Part shown: piece after piece, positions 35,998 through 42,987 of the stretch
How the letters are laid out: each line of letters opens with the position of its first letter
Position numbering within the stretch: the first letter of the stretch is position 1
Assembly: GCF_001434465.1 (NCBI RefSeq)
Contig: NZ_AZGE01000008.1
Coordinates: forward strand, 1 to 64,000
DNA: 64,000 nucleotides
Direction: 5' to 3'
Source of the DNA: Limosilactobacillus oris DSM 4864
GTDB lineage: Bacteria; Bacillota; Bacilli; Lactobacillales; Lactobacillaceae
Translations under genes and position numbers: made by a program
The notes under the pieces: generated by a model
What the model was told of the DNA's origin: nothing
Database searches by the model: none
What the model saw: only the letters and a program-made list of their open reading frames with translations

Positions 35998-36273
35998 TTA
36001 ATGATCCTTTGTACTTGTTGTTTGCATCAGAGCAGCGAGTTTTGCTTTGCCAGCACTGGTCAGTCGGGCACTAGTCAGGTCCATGCCTGCCAGGCTGGTG
36101 GAAAATGAGGTATCAAGCTTGGCCCCCATGATTAAGCCTTCTTGGACCGCATAGGCCGTCGTTTGAAAGAGGTTTGACTGGGGGTTGATTTGCCGCCGGG
36201 TCGAGAACCGCCCCCGGGCAACGTCACTGAGGATTCCCCGTAGTTCATCGTCTTGACTAAGGTTGCTTGCCAT
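35998..36273 (-). CDS. Unknown small protein (91 residues) in the nar/nre cluster
   Basis: The first gene of the three-gene operon, read from ATG 36273 behind CGGAGGGG. It begins with an acidic helix (SQDDELRGILSDVARGRF) and a middle segment with small residues (SFSTSLAGMDLTSARLTSAGKAKLAAL). No family recognised. A TATAAT -10 lies at 36309-36314 on the minus strand. Confidence 0.6.
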   Translation of the reverse strand: MASNLSQDDELRGILSDVARGRFSTRRQINPQSNLFQTTAYAVQEGLIMGAKLDTSFSTSLAGMDLTSARLTSAGKAKLAALMQTTSTKDH

Positions 36274-36308
36274 GATTAATCCCCTCCGAGTAAATAGTCT
36301 TCTCCTTT

Positions 36309-36314
36309 ATTATA
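36309..36314 (-). promoter_or_regulatory. -10 element of the three-gene unknown operon
   Basis: TATAAT on the minus strand, about 36 bp upstream of the ATG at 36273. The -35 region is weak (TTTTAT at 17 bp), which would fit activator control. It lies just beyond the nreC terminator. Confidence 0.45.
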
Positions 36315-36330
36315 GAAAAGAGCTGAGCAA

Positions 36331-36366
36331 AATAAAATCGGGGATTCCGCTAATTTGGAATCCCCG
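36331..36366 (-). terminator. Terminator of nreC
   Basis: On the minus strand CGGGGATTCC pairs with GGAATCCCCG, followed by ATTTTATTTT. Confidence 0.85.
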
Positions 36367-36371
36367 AATCC

Positions 36372-37025
36372 TTAAAAATCAATTAGGTGGTGGTGAATAG
36401 CATACCGAACCAGCTCAACCCGGCTATGGAGGTGGAGCTTGCGGGAGATGTTGGCCTTATGGGCCTCAACGGTCTTCGTGGAGATAAAGAGCTTTTCGGA
36501 AATCTCTCTGTTGGAATAACCGAGGGCCACCAGTGGGAAGACTTCTTTTTCCCGCTTGGAGAGGACGCTATATCCCTTTAAGTTTACGTCGGCACCACTG
36601 GCGTTGATCTGTTTGAGGTCGGACTTGCTGATAAGAATGTTAGCATCGAGATAGTTTTCCCCGTTGACAACGTGTTTGAGGGCGGTGAGAATCTCACCAT
36701 CAGATGAGCTCTTCAAAATGTATGACATAGCACCGTTGGACATGGCCCGGTTGATGTACTCCTGTTCCTCGTGCATGGACAGGATGATGATCTTAACCTT
36801 GGGAAATTTATCATGAATCCGCTTGGTCGTGATTAGGCCGCTTTCGCCAGGAGGCATACTGAGGTCCATGATTAATATATCGATCCCGCCCTGTTCGATT
36901 CGCAGGTAGGTGTCAGTACCGCTAGCCGTACCGTCGACCACCGTAAAACCGGGTTGCTGGTTGACCAGGTAAGAAATCCCCGAACGGACGATGGCATGGT
37001 CATCCGCCACTAATACTTTATACAT
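36372..37025 (-). CDS. nreC: NarL/FixJ-family response regulator NreC
   Basis: The 217-residue protein has a receiver domain with DD (residues 8-9), phospho-acceptor Asp54 (LIMDLSMPPG) and a conserved Lys in YILKSSS. A LuxR-type HTH follows (LSKREKEVFPLVALGYSNREISEKLFISTKTVEAHKANI is split here as LSKREKEVF and SNREISEKLF, then STKTVEAH). It is the last gene of nreBC, 14 bp after nreB. NreC should activate nar and related promoters under low oxygen with nitrate. Confidence 0.92.
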   Translation of the reverse strand: MYKVLVADDHAIVRSGISYLVNQQPGFTVVDGTASGTDTYLRIEQGGIDILIMDLSMPPGESGLITTKRIHDKFPKVKIIILSMHEEQEYINRAMSNGAMSYILKSSSDGEILTALKHVVNGENYLDANILISKSDLKQINASGADVNLKGYSVLSKREKEVFPLVALGYSNREISEKLFISTKTVEAHKANISRKLHLHSRVELVRYAIHHHLIDF

Positions 37026-37039
37026 AATTATCGCTCCAA

Positions 37040-38062
37040 TTAATTTGTTTGCTGGTAAGGAAATTTCACCGTGATGGTTGTTCCAGCATTAGGCTTGGAA
37101 TGAATACTGAAGGCGCCGTTAAGGGCCTCGACCCGTTCATTCATGTTCATCAGGCCGAGGGAATGTCCATTAAAGCCGTGCTGCTGGGGGTCAAAGCCCC
37201 GCCCGTCGTCAAGAACCTCGAGCTGGATGAAGCGGGGGTGGTCCGTGATAATCACATTAATTTCGTTTGGCGATGCGTGCCGCAGAGCATTGTTAATGGC
37301 TTCCTGGCAGATCCGGTAAAGAACGTTCTCGACGTCAGTCGTCAGCTGGTCGGTACTGGCGTTGCCAATTACGTTAATCGTAACTCCAGAATTTTCCTGC
37401 AACCGTTTGGCGAGGGCCTTAACAGCCGGAATCAAGCCGAAACTGTCGAGAACCGAGGGCCGGATGTCAAGGGCCATCCCCTTAATCGCTGCCAGGGTTT
37501 CCTGCAATTGGATTTCGACTGCCTGGCTGATTTGGGCACGTTGGAGGGTGGATAGATCTTCATGGTGTAAGCGCCGGACCCCCATAATGGCGGAGTAGAC
37601 CCCCTGAGCGATGCTATCGTGGAGGTCCTGGGAAATCCGTTGCCGTTCCCGTTCGTGAGCTCGGTTTACATACTGGTTTAGCTGGCGTTGCTCTTCAATT
37701 TTCGTCAGCCGCTGCTGCTGTTCGCGATTTTCTAAGATCAGGGCGAAGACGCCCTTCTTGCTTTCGAGTGGTTTATACACGAGTGAAAAATGGATTTTTT
37801 GTCCTTGAGGGTTCCGGGACGAGATTGGGACCGCCACAAAGTCCATCCGGCTTTTTATCTGGCAATTCGCGCAGTCATTATGGCCGTGCTGCTGCCAAGC
37901 ATTTTTAGCAATTTGGAGAATGTAGTCAGGACTAAGCCCAATTTGATTAGTCAGGTGCTGGGCCAAGCGGTTGCTCAAAACCAGTCCGTCGTTTTGAAAA
38001 ATCATCACGGCATCCGGGGACTGGTCAAAATAGTCTCGAATCCAGTTAATGCTTTCGAGCAT
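37040..38062 (-). CDS. nreB: Oxygen-sensing histidine kinase NreB
   Basis: The 340-residue protein has an N-terminal PAS-like sensor (1-110), the HisKA_3 dimerisation domain with His148 (ISQDLHDSIAQG) and an HATPase (EINVIITDHPRF; DDGRGFDP; GLMNMNERV). In Staphylococcus, NreB holds an oxygen-labile [4Fe-4S] cluster on four Cys in two pairs. Here the PAS domain has only one pair, Cys64 and Cys67 (CANC). Cluster binding may therefore need a dimer interface or be altered. GGGGGAGGAG precedes the ATG. Confidence 0.9.
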   Translation of the reverse strand: MLESINWIRDYFDQSPDAVMIFQNDGLVLSNRLAQHLTNQIGLSPDYILQIAKNAWQQHGHNDCANCQIKSRMDFVAVPISSRNPQGQKIHFSLVYKPLESKKGVFALILENREQQQRLTKIEEQRQLNQYVNRAHERERQRISQDLHDSIAQGVYSAIMGVRRLHHEDLSTLQRAQISQAVEIQLQETLAAIKGMALDIRPSVLDSFGLIPAVKALAKRLQENSGVTINVIGNASTDQLTTDVENVLYRICQEAINNALRHASPNEINVIITDHPRFIQLEVLDDGRGFDPQQHGFNGHSLGLMNMNERVEALNGAFSIHSKPNAGTTITVKFPYQQTN

Positions 38063-38094
38063 GAAAATCTCCTCCCCCTAAACATTCAAGTTTT

Positions 38095-38123
38095 ATCTTA
38101 TAATAATAGTAGTGAAAGCGCAA
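38095..38123 (-). promoter_or_regulatory. Promoter of nreBC
   Basis: On the minus strand TTGCGC (38118-38123), a 17-bp spacer and TAAGAT (38095-38100). It would allow nreBC to be expressed separately from nreA. Confidence 0.5.
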
Positions 38124-38150
38124 TTGATCCGCCAGTCAGAGGAAAGCGTT

Positions 38151-38189
38151 GAGGGCCCGTGACAAAGCCATATTTTGCCGCAGGCCCTC
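38151..38189. other. Hairpin between nreA and nreB
   Basis: GAGGGCC (38151-38157) pairs with GGCCCTC (38183-38189), with GCC/GGC inside. On the plus strand it is followed by CTTTT. It lies between the noncoding element copy B and the nreBC promoter, so it could end read-through from nreA poorly or insulate the promoter. Confidence 0.45.
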
Positions 38190-38253
38190 CTTTTAGTTCT
38201 GAATGTTTTAACAATATCGTGTGCCCCGTCTCAGAGGTCTAGGGGCTAGTGCT

Positions 38254-38331
38254 ACGGAGCAAAATAATTTGCTTACGGACAATCCACTGGTCCGTGCCAG
38301 TGATTGTTCTAAGTTAGCCTGACAGCTCCGT
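38254..38331 (-). ncRNA. Structured noncoding element, copy B
   Basis: Read on the minus strand: a 7-bp closing stem ACGGAGC/GCTCCGT, then GGCTAACTTAGAAC, a hairpin with CACTGG/CCAGTG around CACGGA, then CCGTAAGCAAAT. Length is 78 nt against 76 nt for copy A. The blocks GGCTAACYTAGAAC, TGGCACGGA and CGTARGCAAAT are shared, while both stems differ in sequence yet keep pairing. It starts about 12 bp after the nreA stop. Confidence 0.55.
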
Positions 38332-38342
38332 TTTAACATTAA

Positions 38343-38777
38343 CTAATGAATAAAGCCCTGCAGTTGTTTTACAGATTCCTGGCTAACCTGTCGCTTGCCG
38401 TCACGGTAGCCGGCAAGCAGGACCCCCGTCACAACCCCCATCGTGCTAGATGAAAGGGGAATTGCAGCGGCAGCAGTAAGTGCTTCGGCCCCAGCGATCG
38501 GGGTGTACATAGCACTGGAAAGGGTATATTTAGGCAGGTCGTTGCTATAAAATGGCTTCCCTGTTCGTAAAACCAGCCCGGCAATTCCAAAGCCGCGACG
38601 GAGCGTTATCTTACGAAAGCGTTCATTGCGGTTAACTGCGACAAAACACCATTTGATTGGGTAGGGATACAATTCCGCCTGGAGAGCAATTCCAACAAAT
38701 TCAAAGTCGCTGTGGTGGTAAACACGATTAACTAGTTTTTGATAGTCATAAATCGTACTTGGTTCTTCTGTAACCAT
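38343..38777 (-). CDS. nreA: Nitrate receptor NreA (GAF domain)
   Basis: The 144-residue single GAF-domain protein has the NreA pattern: FEFVGIALQAELYPYPIKWCFV, NERFRKITLRRGFGIAGLVLRTGKPF (shown in parts), and AAAIPLSSS. In Staphylococcus carnosus NreA binds nitrate and, when empty, inhibits NreB. GAGGAGG precedes the ATG. It is the last gene of the moeB-to-nreA operon, separated from nreBC by a noncoding element and a promoter. Confidence 0.88.
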   Translation of the reverse strand: MVTEEPSTIYDYQKLVNRVYHHSDFEFVGIALQAELYPYPIKWCFVAVNRNERFRKITLRRGFGIAGLVLRTGKPFYSNDLPKYTLSSAMYTPIAGAEALTAAAAIPLSSSTMGVVTGVLLAGYRDGKRQVSQESVKQLQGFIH

Positions 38778-38789
38778 AGTGAAACCTCC

Positions 38790-39074
38790 TCACGGTTGCT
38801 GGGGCAACCCCATTGATGGTCCTTGAAAGTACCTTTGACTATTGAACTTGAAAGCGGGATCTTGAAACTGCCGGTAGTGGTCGTAGTCGCGTTGGAGCTG
38901 CTGAATTTGATCATCCAGTTGTTCCAGTTCAGCGTCCCGTTCGAGTGAGCTAAGCTGCTGGTTAACTTCTTGCTCCCGATTTTCCAGCATGGTTCGTCGC
39001 AGGGCAAGGTCGTTTAGGACGAGGGCGACTAGTTTCTGAAAATCCGGCTCGGTAATTTGCTCTTTACTCTTCAT
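38790..39074 (-). CDS. Small coiled-coil protein in the cofactor operon (94 residues)
   Basis: The ATG overlaps the mobA stop (ATGA), so it is translationally coupled. Residues 15-70 form a charged coiled coil (LENREQEVNQQLSSLERDAELEQLDDQ region), and the tail is polar with Pro and Gln. No family recognised. Its tight position between mobA and nreA suggests a role with the nitrate reductase system. Confidence 0.65.
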   Translation of the reverse strand: MKSKEQITEPDFQKLVALVLNDLALRRTMLENREQEVNQQLSSLERDAELEQLDDQIQQLQRDYDHYRQFQDPAFKFNSQRYFQGPSMGLPQQP

Positions 39075-39628
39075 GGAATATGCTCTCCTTGGTCATAGTT
39101 GAGATTAATAAATTCGTGGCTGTCAGGGAATAATAACGGTTGGCAGTGGCAGCAATCAATGATGAAGTGCCGCAGCCGCCAGTCACCGTGTGCCAGCCAG
39201 TTAACGACTTGCCGGTGACTGCATCTGAAATGGGCGATGGTGTAGTGGGCGTGGCCTACGGTCGCTGCAACGGTGTTCGGCTGGGCAGCAATTCGGTTGA
39301 CCGTCGCTGGGGTGAGATTAGGGTAGTCAACCGGTAGCATTTGGTAGTCGACATCGCCGGTCCTTAAACTGGTGGCGGTCGCAATGGCAGCCAGCGGACC
39401 GTGGTTGGCATACTCAGCGAGGTCACAAACGATGGTGATGCCGCTGCCCAGTTGGCTCTTAATTTTACCCTGGTTGGCTCGGTTAGCGCAAACAATAATC
39501 TGTTCACAAGCGCTTAGCTTATTGACCGCGAGCAGGACGTTACTGTACTTTTGTCCCGGTAGCTGACAGGTAGCCTTGTCACGACCAAAGCGGAGCGACT
39601 GACCGCCGGCAAGGACGATTCCAATCAT
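39071..39628 (-). CDS. mobA: Molybdenum cofactor guanylyltransferase MobA
   Basis: The 185-residue protein has the nucleotide-binding LAGGQSLRFGRDK (residues 6-18), a DLAEYANHGPLAAI block and PVDYPNLTP, as in MobA. It joins GMP to molybdopterin to make the guanine dinucleotide form that NarG needs. It overlaps mobB by 4 bp and the next ORF by 4 bp. Confidence 0.92.
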   Translation of the reverse strand: MIGIVLAGGQSLRFGRDKATCQLPGQKYSNVLLAVNKLSACEQIIVCANRANQGKIKSQLGSGITIVCDLAEYANHGPLAAIATATSLRTGDVDYQMLPVDYPNLTPATVNRIAAQPNTVAATVGHAHYTIAHFRCSHRQVVNWLAHGDWRLRHFIIDCCHCQPLLFPDSHEFINLNYDQGEHIP

Positions 39629-40119
39629 GGTTGCGGCCCCTCCTCTTGACGGCGAATTAGATAGTCAAGACACCAGTTGACGGTTTGCTCGAGACCAACC
39701 AATTCGGCAGCGGGATTGGGGGTCAGGCTAGCTGTTGCGACGACTCCAGCCTGGGGGACCGTTTTTAACGTTTCGTCAGGCGCCAACATTACCAGTTTTG
39801 AGTAGTTGGCGGCTTTATGGCCCTCGATGACTACAAGATCATTCTTCTGGCGAAGCCGGTTGACTAAGAACGAGAGCGGGGGAACTGGCGCTTGCTGGTG
39901 ATAAAAGAGCCCTTGGCTAGACTCTAGGACCACCTGATGAGCCCCGGCCCTGCTCATTAGGTCACTGTCTGTTCCGGGAACGTCCATGGCTCCCGTATGG
40001 GCATCATGTTTGATTGCCGCTACCCGCCAACCCTGGGCGGTGAGGGCGCTGATCAGTTTAGTAGTAACTAAGGTTTTACCACTATTCTTGTGACCAACTA
40101 TTTGAAAGGTAATAGCCAT
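39625..40119 (-). CDS. mobB: Molybdopterin-guanine dinucleotide adapter protein MobB
   Basis: The 164-residue GTPase-like protein has a P-loop GHKNSGKT (residues 9-16), AAIKHDAHTG and VVIEGHKAANYSKLV. MobB assists MobA in cofactor nucleotide attachment. It overlaps moeA by about 22 bp. Confidence 0.92.
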   Translation of the reverse strand: MAITFQIVGHKNSGKTLVTTKLISALTAQGWRVAAIKHDAHTGAMDVPGTDSDLMSRAGAHQVVLESSQGLFYHQQAPVPPLSFLVNRLRQKNDLVVIEGHKAANYSKLVMLAPDETLKTVPQAGVVATASLTPNPAAELVGLEQTVNWCLDYLIRRQEEGPQP

Positions 40120-41318
40120 GCGTCTGTCTCCGTTCCAACTTCCATCGGGGTGGTGCTATGGGGAATTAAGGCCAGGCAGGTGGTTGTTTGCAGATTAGCT
40201 AGCGAGCCGGACCGGTTAATCCCATTAGGATAGACCCGGTAGTGACCGTTATTTTCCTGGTAGGTACACCGGAGGTAGCGGTCAAAACCGTTCGTTTTAT
40301 TATAAGGTGCTGCCAAGGTGGCCCGGACCTTCTTAACCCGGCTCAGTTGATGCTGGTAGCGGCGGATTAAAGGCTCCACATATAAGTAGAAACCGGTAAA
40401 GCAGGCGCCCGGGTTCCCGGAGAGGGCCATTACAAAGGTGTGATCCTGGATAAAGGCAGTGGTGACGCTGCCAGGACGCTGTTTAATCTTGTTAAAGAGT
40501 AGCTGGTCAGCGTTGCGGGCAGTATCGCCAAGGTAGTCAAAGTCGCCAACTGAAACACCGCCGTCGGTGATGACGATGTCATGACTGGCAATTTGCTCGT
40601 TGAGGACCTGCTTAATGCGATTTTTGTCATCAGGGAGCTGGACTGTAAAGTCGACGATCCCCCCGTTTTCTTCAATCAGCCGTTGAAGCATTAGACCATT
40701 ACTGTTGTAAATCTTGCCGGGTGTGATCGGGGCACCGGCCGCCAATAGTTCAGTCCCGGTAGCGATGATGGCAATCCGGGGCCGTTGGTAGACGGTAACC
40801 TGATCGATGCCGAATGCGGTCAGAACTGCAAGACCACCGGGATTAAGCTCCTGGTCCTTATCTAGGATGACGTTGCCCTTCTTGACGTCAGTCCCCTTTT
40901 CCGTAATGTTGGTTTTGCTTTCACTAGTCAAAATTCGGACCTTGTTTTCCTGACCCGTAACCGGGCGAGTTTTTTCAATCCGGATAACCTTGCCGGCATC
41001 GTCAGGAACAAAGGCGCCGGTCATAATCCGGACGGCGTCACCTGGCCGGAGAGGGGCCGTCCAAGTAGCGCCGGCTTGAATTTCGCCCCGGACCGTAAAT
41101 TCCTTCGGGAAGTTATGGTCATCGTTGGCTAAGATTGCGTACCCATCCATACCGGCCCGGCGAAAGTGGGGGTAATCGTAAGGAGCAAGGACAGCGGTGG
41201 CGAGGACCCGGTGGTTGGCCCGGGCGGTCGGGATGACCTCAGTTGCGGCCGTTAGCGGGACCGCGGCAACTTTGGCCTGGGCCTGGGCAACTGAAATTGG
41301 TGTTCTTCTAGTGAGCAT
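40098..41318 (-). CDS. moeA: Molybdopterin molybdenumtransferase MoeA
   Basis: The protein has 406 residues from ATG 41318 behind AAAGGAAG; the longer frame to 41678 overlaps moaB and is not coding. Motifs: YDYPHFRRAGMDGYAI, RIMTGAFVPDDA, ATGTELL, GKIYNSNG, TDGGVSVGDFDY and ALSGNPGACFTGF. It inserts molybdate into adenylated molybdopterin. It overlaps moaB by 11 bp. Confidence 0.94.
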   Translation of the reverse strand: MLTRRTPISVAQAQAKVAAVPLTAATEVIPTARANHRVLATAVLAPYDYPHFRRAGMDGYAILANDDHNFPKEFTVRGEIQAGATWTAPLRPGDAVRIMTGAFVPDDAGKVIRIEKTRPVTGQENKVRILTSESKTNITEKGTDVKKGNVILDKDQELNPGGLAVLTAFGIDQVTVYQRPRIAIIATGTELLAAGAPITPGKIYNSNGLMLQRLIEENGGIVDFTVQLPDDKNRIKQVLNEQIASHDIVITDGGVSVGDFDYLGDTARNADQLLFNKIKQRPGSVTTAFIQDHTFVMALSGNPGACFTGFYLYVEPLIRRYQHQLSRVKKVRATLAAPYNKTNGFDRYLRCTYQENNGHYRVYPNGINRSGSLANLQTTTCLALIPHSTTPMEVGTETDAWLLPFK

Positions 41319-41805
41319 GGTGGTGAACTTCCTTTCGTTGGTTGCTGCTTTCAAATAAAAGGTGCTGATATTCGGGGATGATAAGGCGGTCGAGCGCCGT
41401 TTGGCACGCATTCGTCGACCCTGGCAGGCAGTAAGTAAGCTGGTTACGGTAGTTAAAACCAGCAAGTGCTTGGGAGGCGAGTGCCCGCGTGCCGATTTCC
41501 GCCAGCGAAATCTGGCGGAAATATTCGCCAAAGCCGGGGATGACCTTGACCAGGAGGGGGCGGATCGCAGGAATTGTGGTGTCCCGCTGGGCGACTCCGG
41601 TTCCCCCGTTGGTAATAATAATGTCCGGCCCGGCTTGCTCAAGTTGGAGAAAGGCGGCCTGGATATCGACCAGGTCATCTTTGACCAGAATGCGCTTTAG
41701 AATGGTGAATTGATGGCTGGTTAGGCGGTCGGCGATTAGGTCTCCCGATCGGTCGGTGGCTAGTTGGCGACTGTCACTGATGGTTAAAATAGCGGCGGTT
41801 GTCAT
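41308..41805 (-). CDS. moaB: Molybdenum cofactor biosynthesis protein MoaB/Mog type
   Basis: The 165-residue protein shows ILTISDSR at the start, DIIITNGGTGVAQRDTT, and LTYCLPGSTNACQTAL. These are the motifs of MoaB/MogA adenylyltransferases, which activate molybdopterin with AMP before MoeA acts. It overlaps moeB by 4 bp at its start. Confidence 0.92.
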   Translation of the reverse strand: MTTAAILTISDSRQLATDRSGDLIADRLTSHQFTILKRILVKDDLVDIQAAFLQLEQAGPDIIITNGGTGVAQRDTTIPAIRPLLVKVIPGFGEYFRQISLAEIGTRALASQALAGFNYRNQLTYCLPGSTNACQTALDRLIIPEYQHLLFESSNQRKEVHHHAH

Positions 41806-42839
41806 GGTTGACCTCCCTTGCTGACTTCGTTCGCAACTTGTTTGATGCTGGTTAATAAGTGGTTAGCGGCCTCTGGCGTAGCGAGTTGGTACATGATGAG
41901 CCGGCCCGTCCTAAAGAGGCTGACGGGATGGTCCTGCCACTGAAAATGGATGAACAGCGGGCTGGTACCGACCAGCAGAGAGCGCTGCTTCAACCACTCC
42001 TGCCAGCTGACCAGGTCGACCGGGGCAGTTAAGGTCGTGTAAAAAGCGCCCTCTCCGCAGAGCATTTTCAACTCCGGCTGCTCTTGTTCGAGCTTGGTGA
42101 AGAGCTGGTCAGTTGGGGTATGGCAGGTAGGGCAGTCCGACCGCTTTTTGATCTTAAACCGGTTCCAGGTCAGTGCCCAGTTATCGATGGTGTAGAGACG
42201 GCTGAAGTCGATACTTGCCCGGTCCACCAGATAGTGGAGGGCGAGTGAAACCTGGAGCCCAGCGATCACCGGGATGAGGGCCGTGTTGACCCCGATGACG
42301 TCACAATCGGCTTGCTTTAGCTGGTCGAGGTTGGGAAAGAGACAGTTAAGGCACGGGTGTTTATGCGGCGACACGGCCATAACGTTGCCGTAGGTCCCAG
42401 CACAGCTAGCAAAGAGGTAATCAAAGTGCTGGGCGATTGCCAACCGGTTTAGCAGGTCACGGGCGGTGTAATTGTCGAGGCAGTCGAGACAGAGGTCAAA
42501 GGACTGTTTTTGGATGACGTCGGTGGTGAGCGGCGCCGGGATTGCTGTGACCGCCACCGTAGGGTTAATTGTTTGCAGGTGCTCTTTGGCTGCTAGGACC
42601 TTGAAACGCTTCTTGGCGGCGTCGAAGGTTGTGTACAGCGCCTGCCGCTGCAAGTTGCTGACCGTGACGACATCGGGATCGACGAGGATCAGCCGTTTGA
42701 CCCCTGCCCGGACCAACTGGCTGGCGGCATAGCTTCCCAGTGCGCCCAGGCCCATGATGAGGATGGTGGCCTGGCTGATCTTCGCTTGGCCGGCGGGACC
42801 GATCTGGCGGACCCGTTCTTGACGGTCATAACGGTTCAT
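41802..42839 (-). CDS. moeB: ThiF/MoeB-family adenylyltransferase MoeB
   Basis: The 345-residue protein has the ATP-binding GLGALGS (residues 30-36), DPDVVTVSNLQRQ, a DNYTARDLLN block and two zinc CxxC knuckles (CLNC and CPTC). It adenylates the MoaD C terminus for sulfur transfer. The C terminus beyond residue 240 is longer than in E. coli MoeB but has no clear rhodanese Cys. First gene of the minus-strand cofactor operon; GAGGTG precedes the ATG. Confidence 0.92.
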   Translation of the reverse strand: MNRYDRQERVRQIGPAGQAKISQATILIMGLGALGSYAASQLVRAGVKRLILVDPDVVTVSNLQRQALYTTFDAAKKRFKVLAAKEHLQTINPTVAVTAIPAPLTTDVIQKQSFDLCLDCLDNYTARDLLNRLAIAQHFDYLFASCAGTYGNVMAVSPHKHPCLNCLFPNLDQLKQADCDVIGVNTALIPVIAGLQVSLALHYLVDRASIDFSRLYTIDNWALTWNRFKIKKRSDCPTCHTPTDQLFTKLEQEQPELKMLCGEGAFYTTLTAPVDLVSWQEWLKQRSLLVGTSPLFIHFQWQDHPVSLFRTGRLIMYQLATPEAANHLLTSIKQVANEVSKGGQP

Positions 42840-42870
42840 GTCTAATTAACACCTCATTTAAGTAAAAATA

Positions 42871-42884
42871 TAGGTAATTCCCTA
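42871..42884. promoter_or_regulatory. Palindromic site before narG / moeB (candidate NreC box)
   Basis: TAGGTAATTCCCTA fits TAGGG-N4-CCCTA with one mismatch. A further TAGGG lies at 42921-42925. It stands between the divergent moeB and narG operons. NreC of staphylococci is known to use GC-cored palindromes before nar and nir genes; that this is the same type of site is inferred. Confidence 0.5.
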
Positions 42885-42987
42885 GTCGTAGTATAGCAGG
42901 ATTGATGATAGTCTTTACATTAGGGAAAAGGCTTACTTTCAAAGTCTAAGTGGAAGGGCCCAATTTAGTAAGGGAGGTAAGACAACG

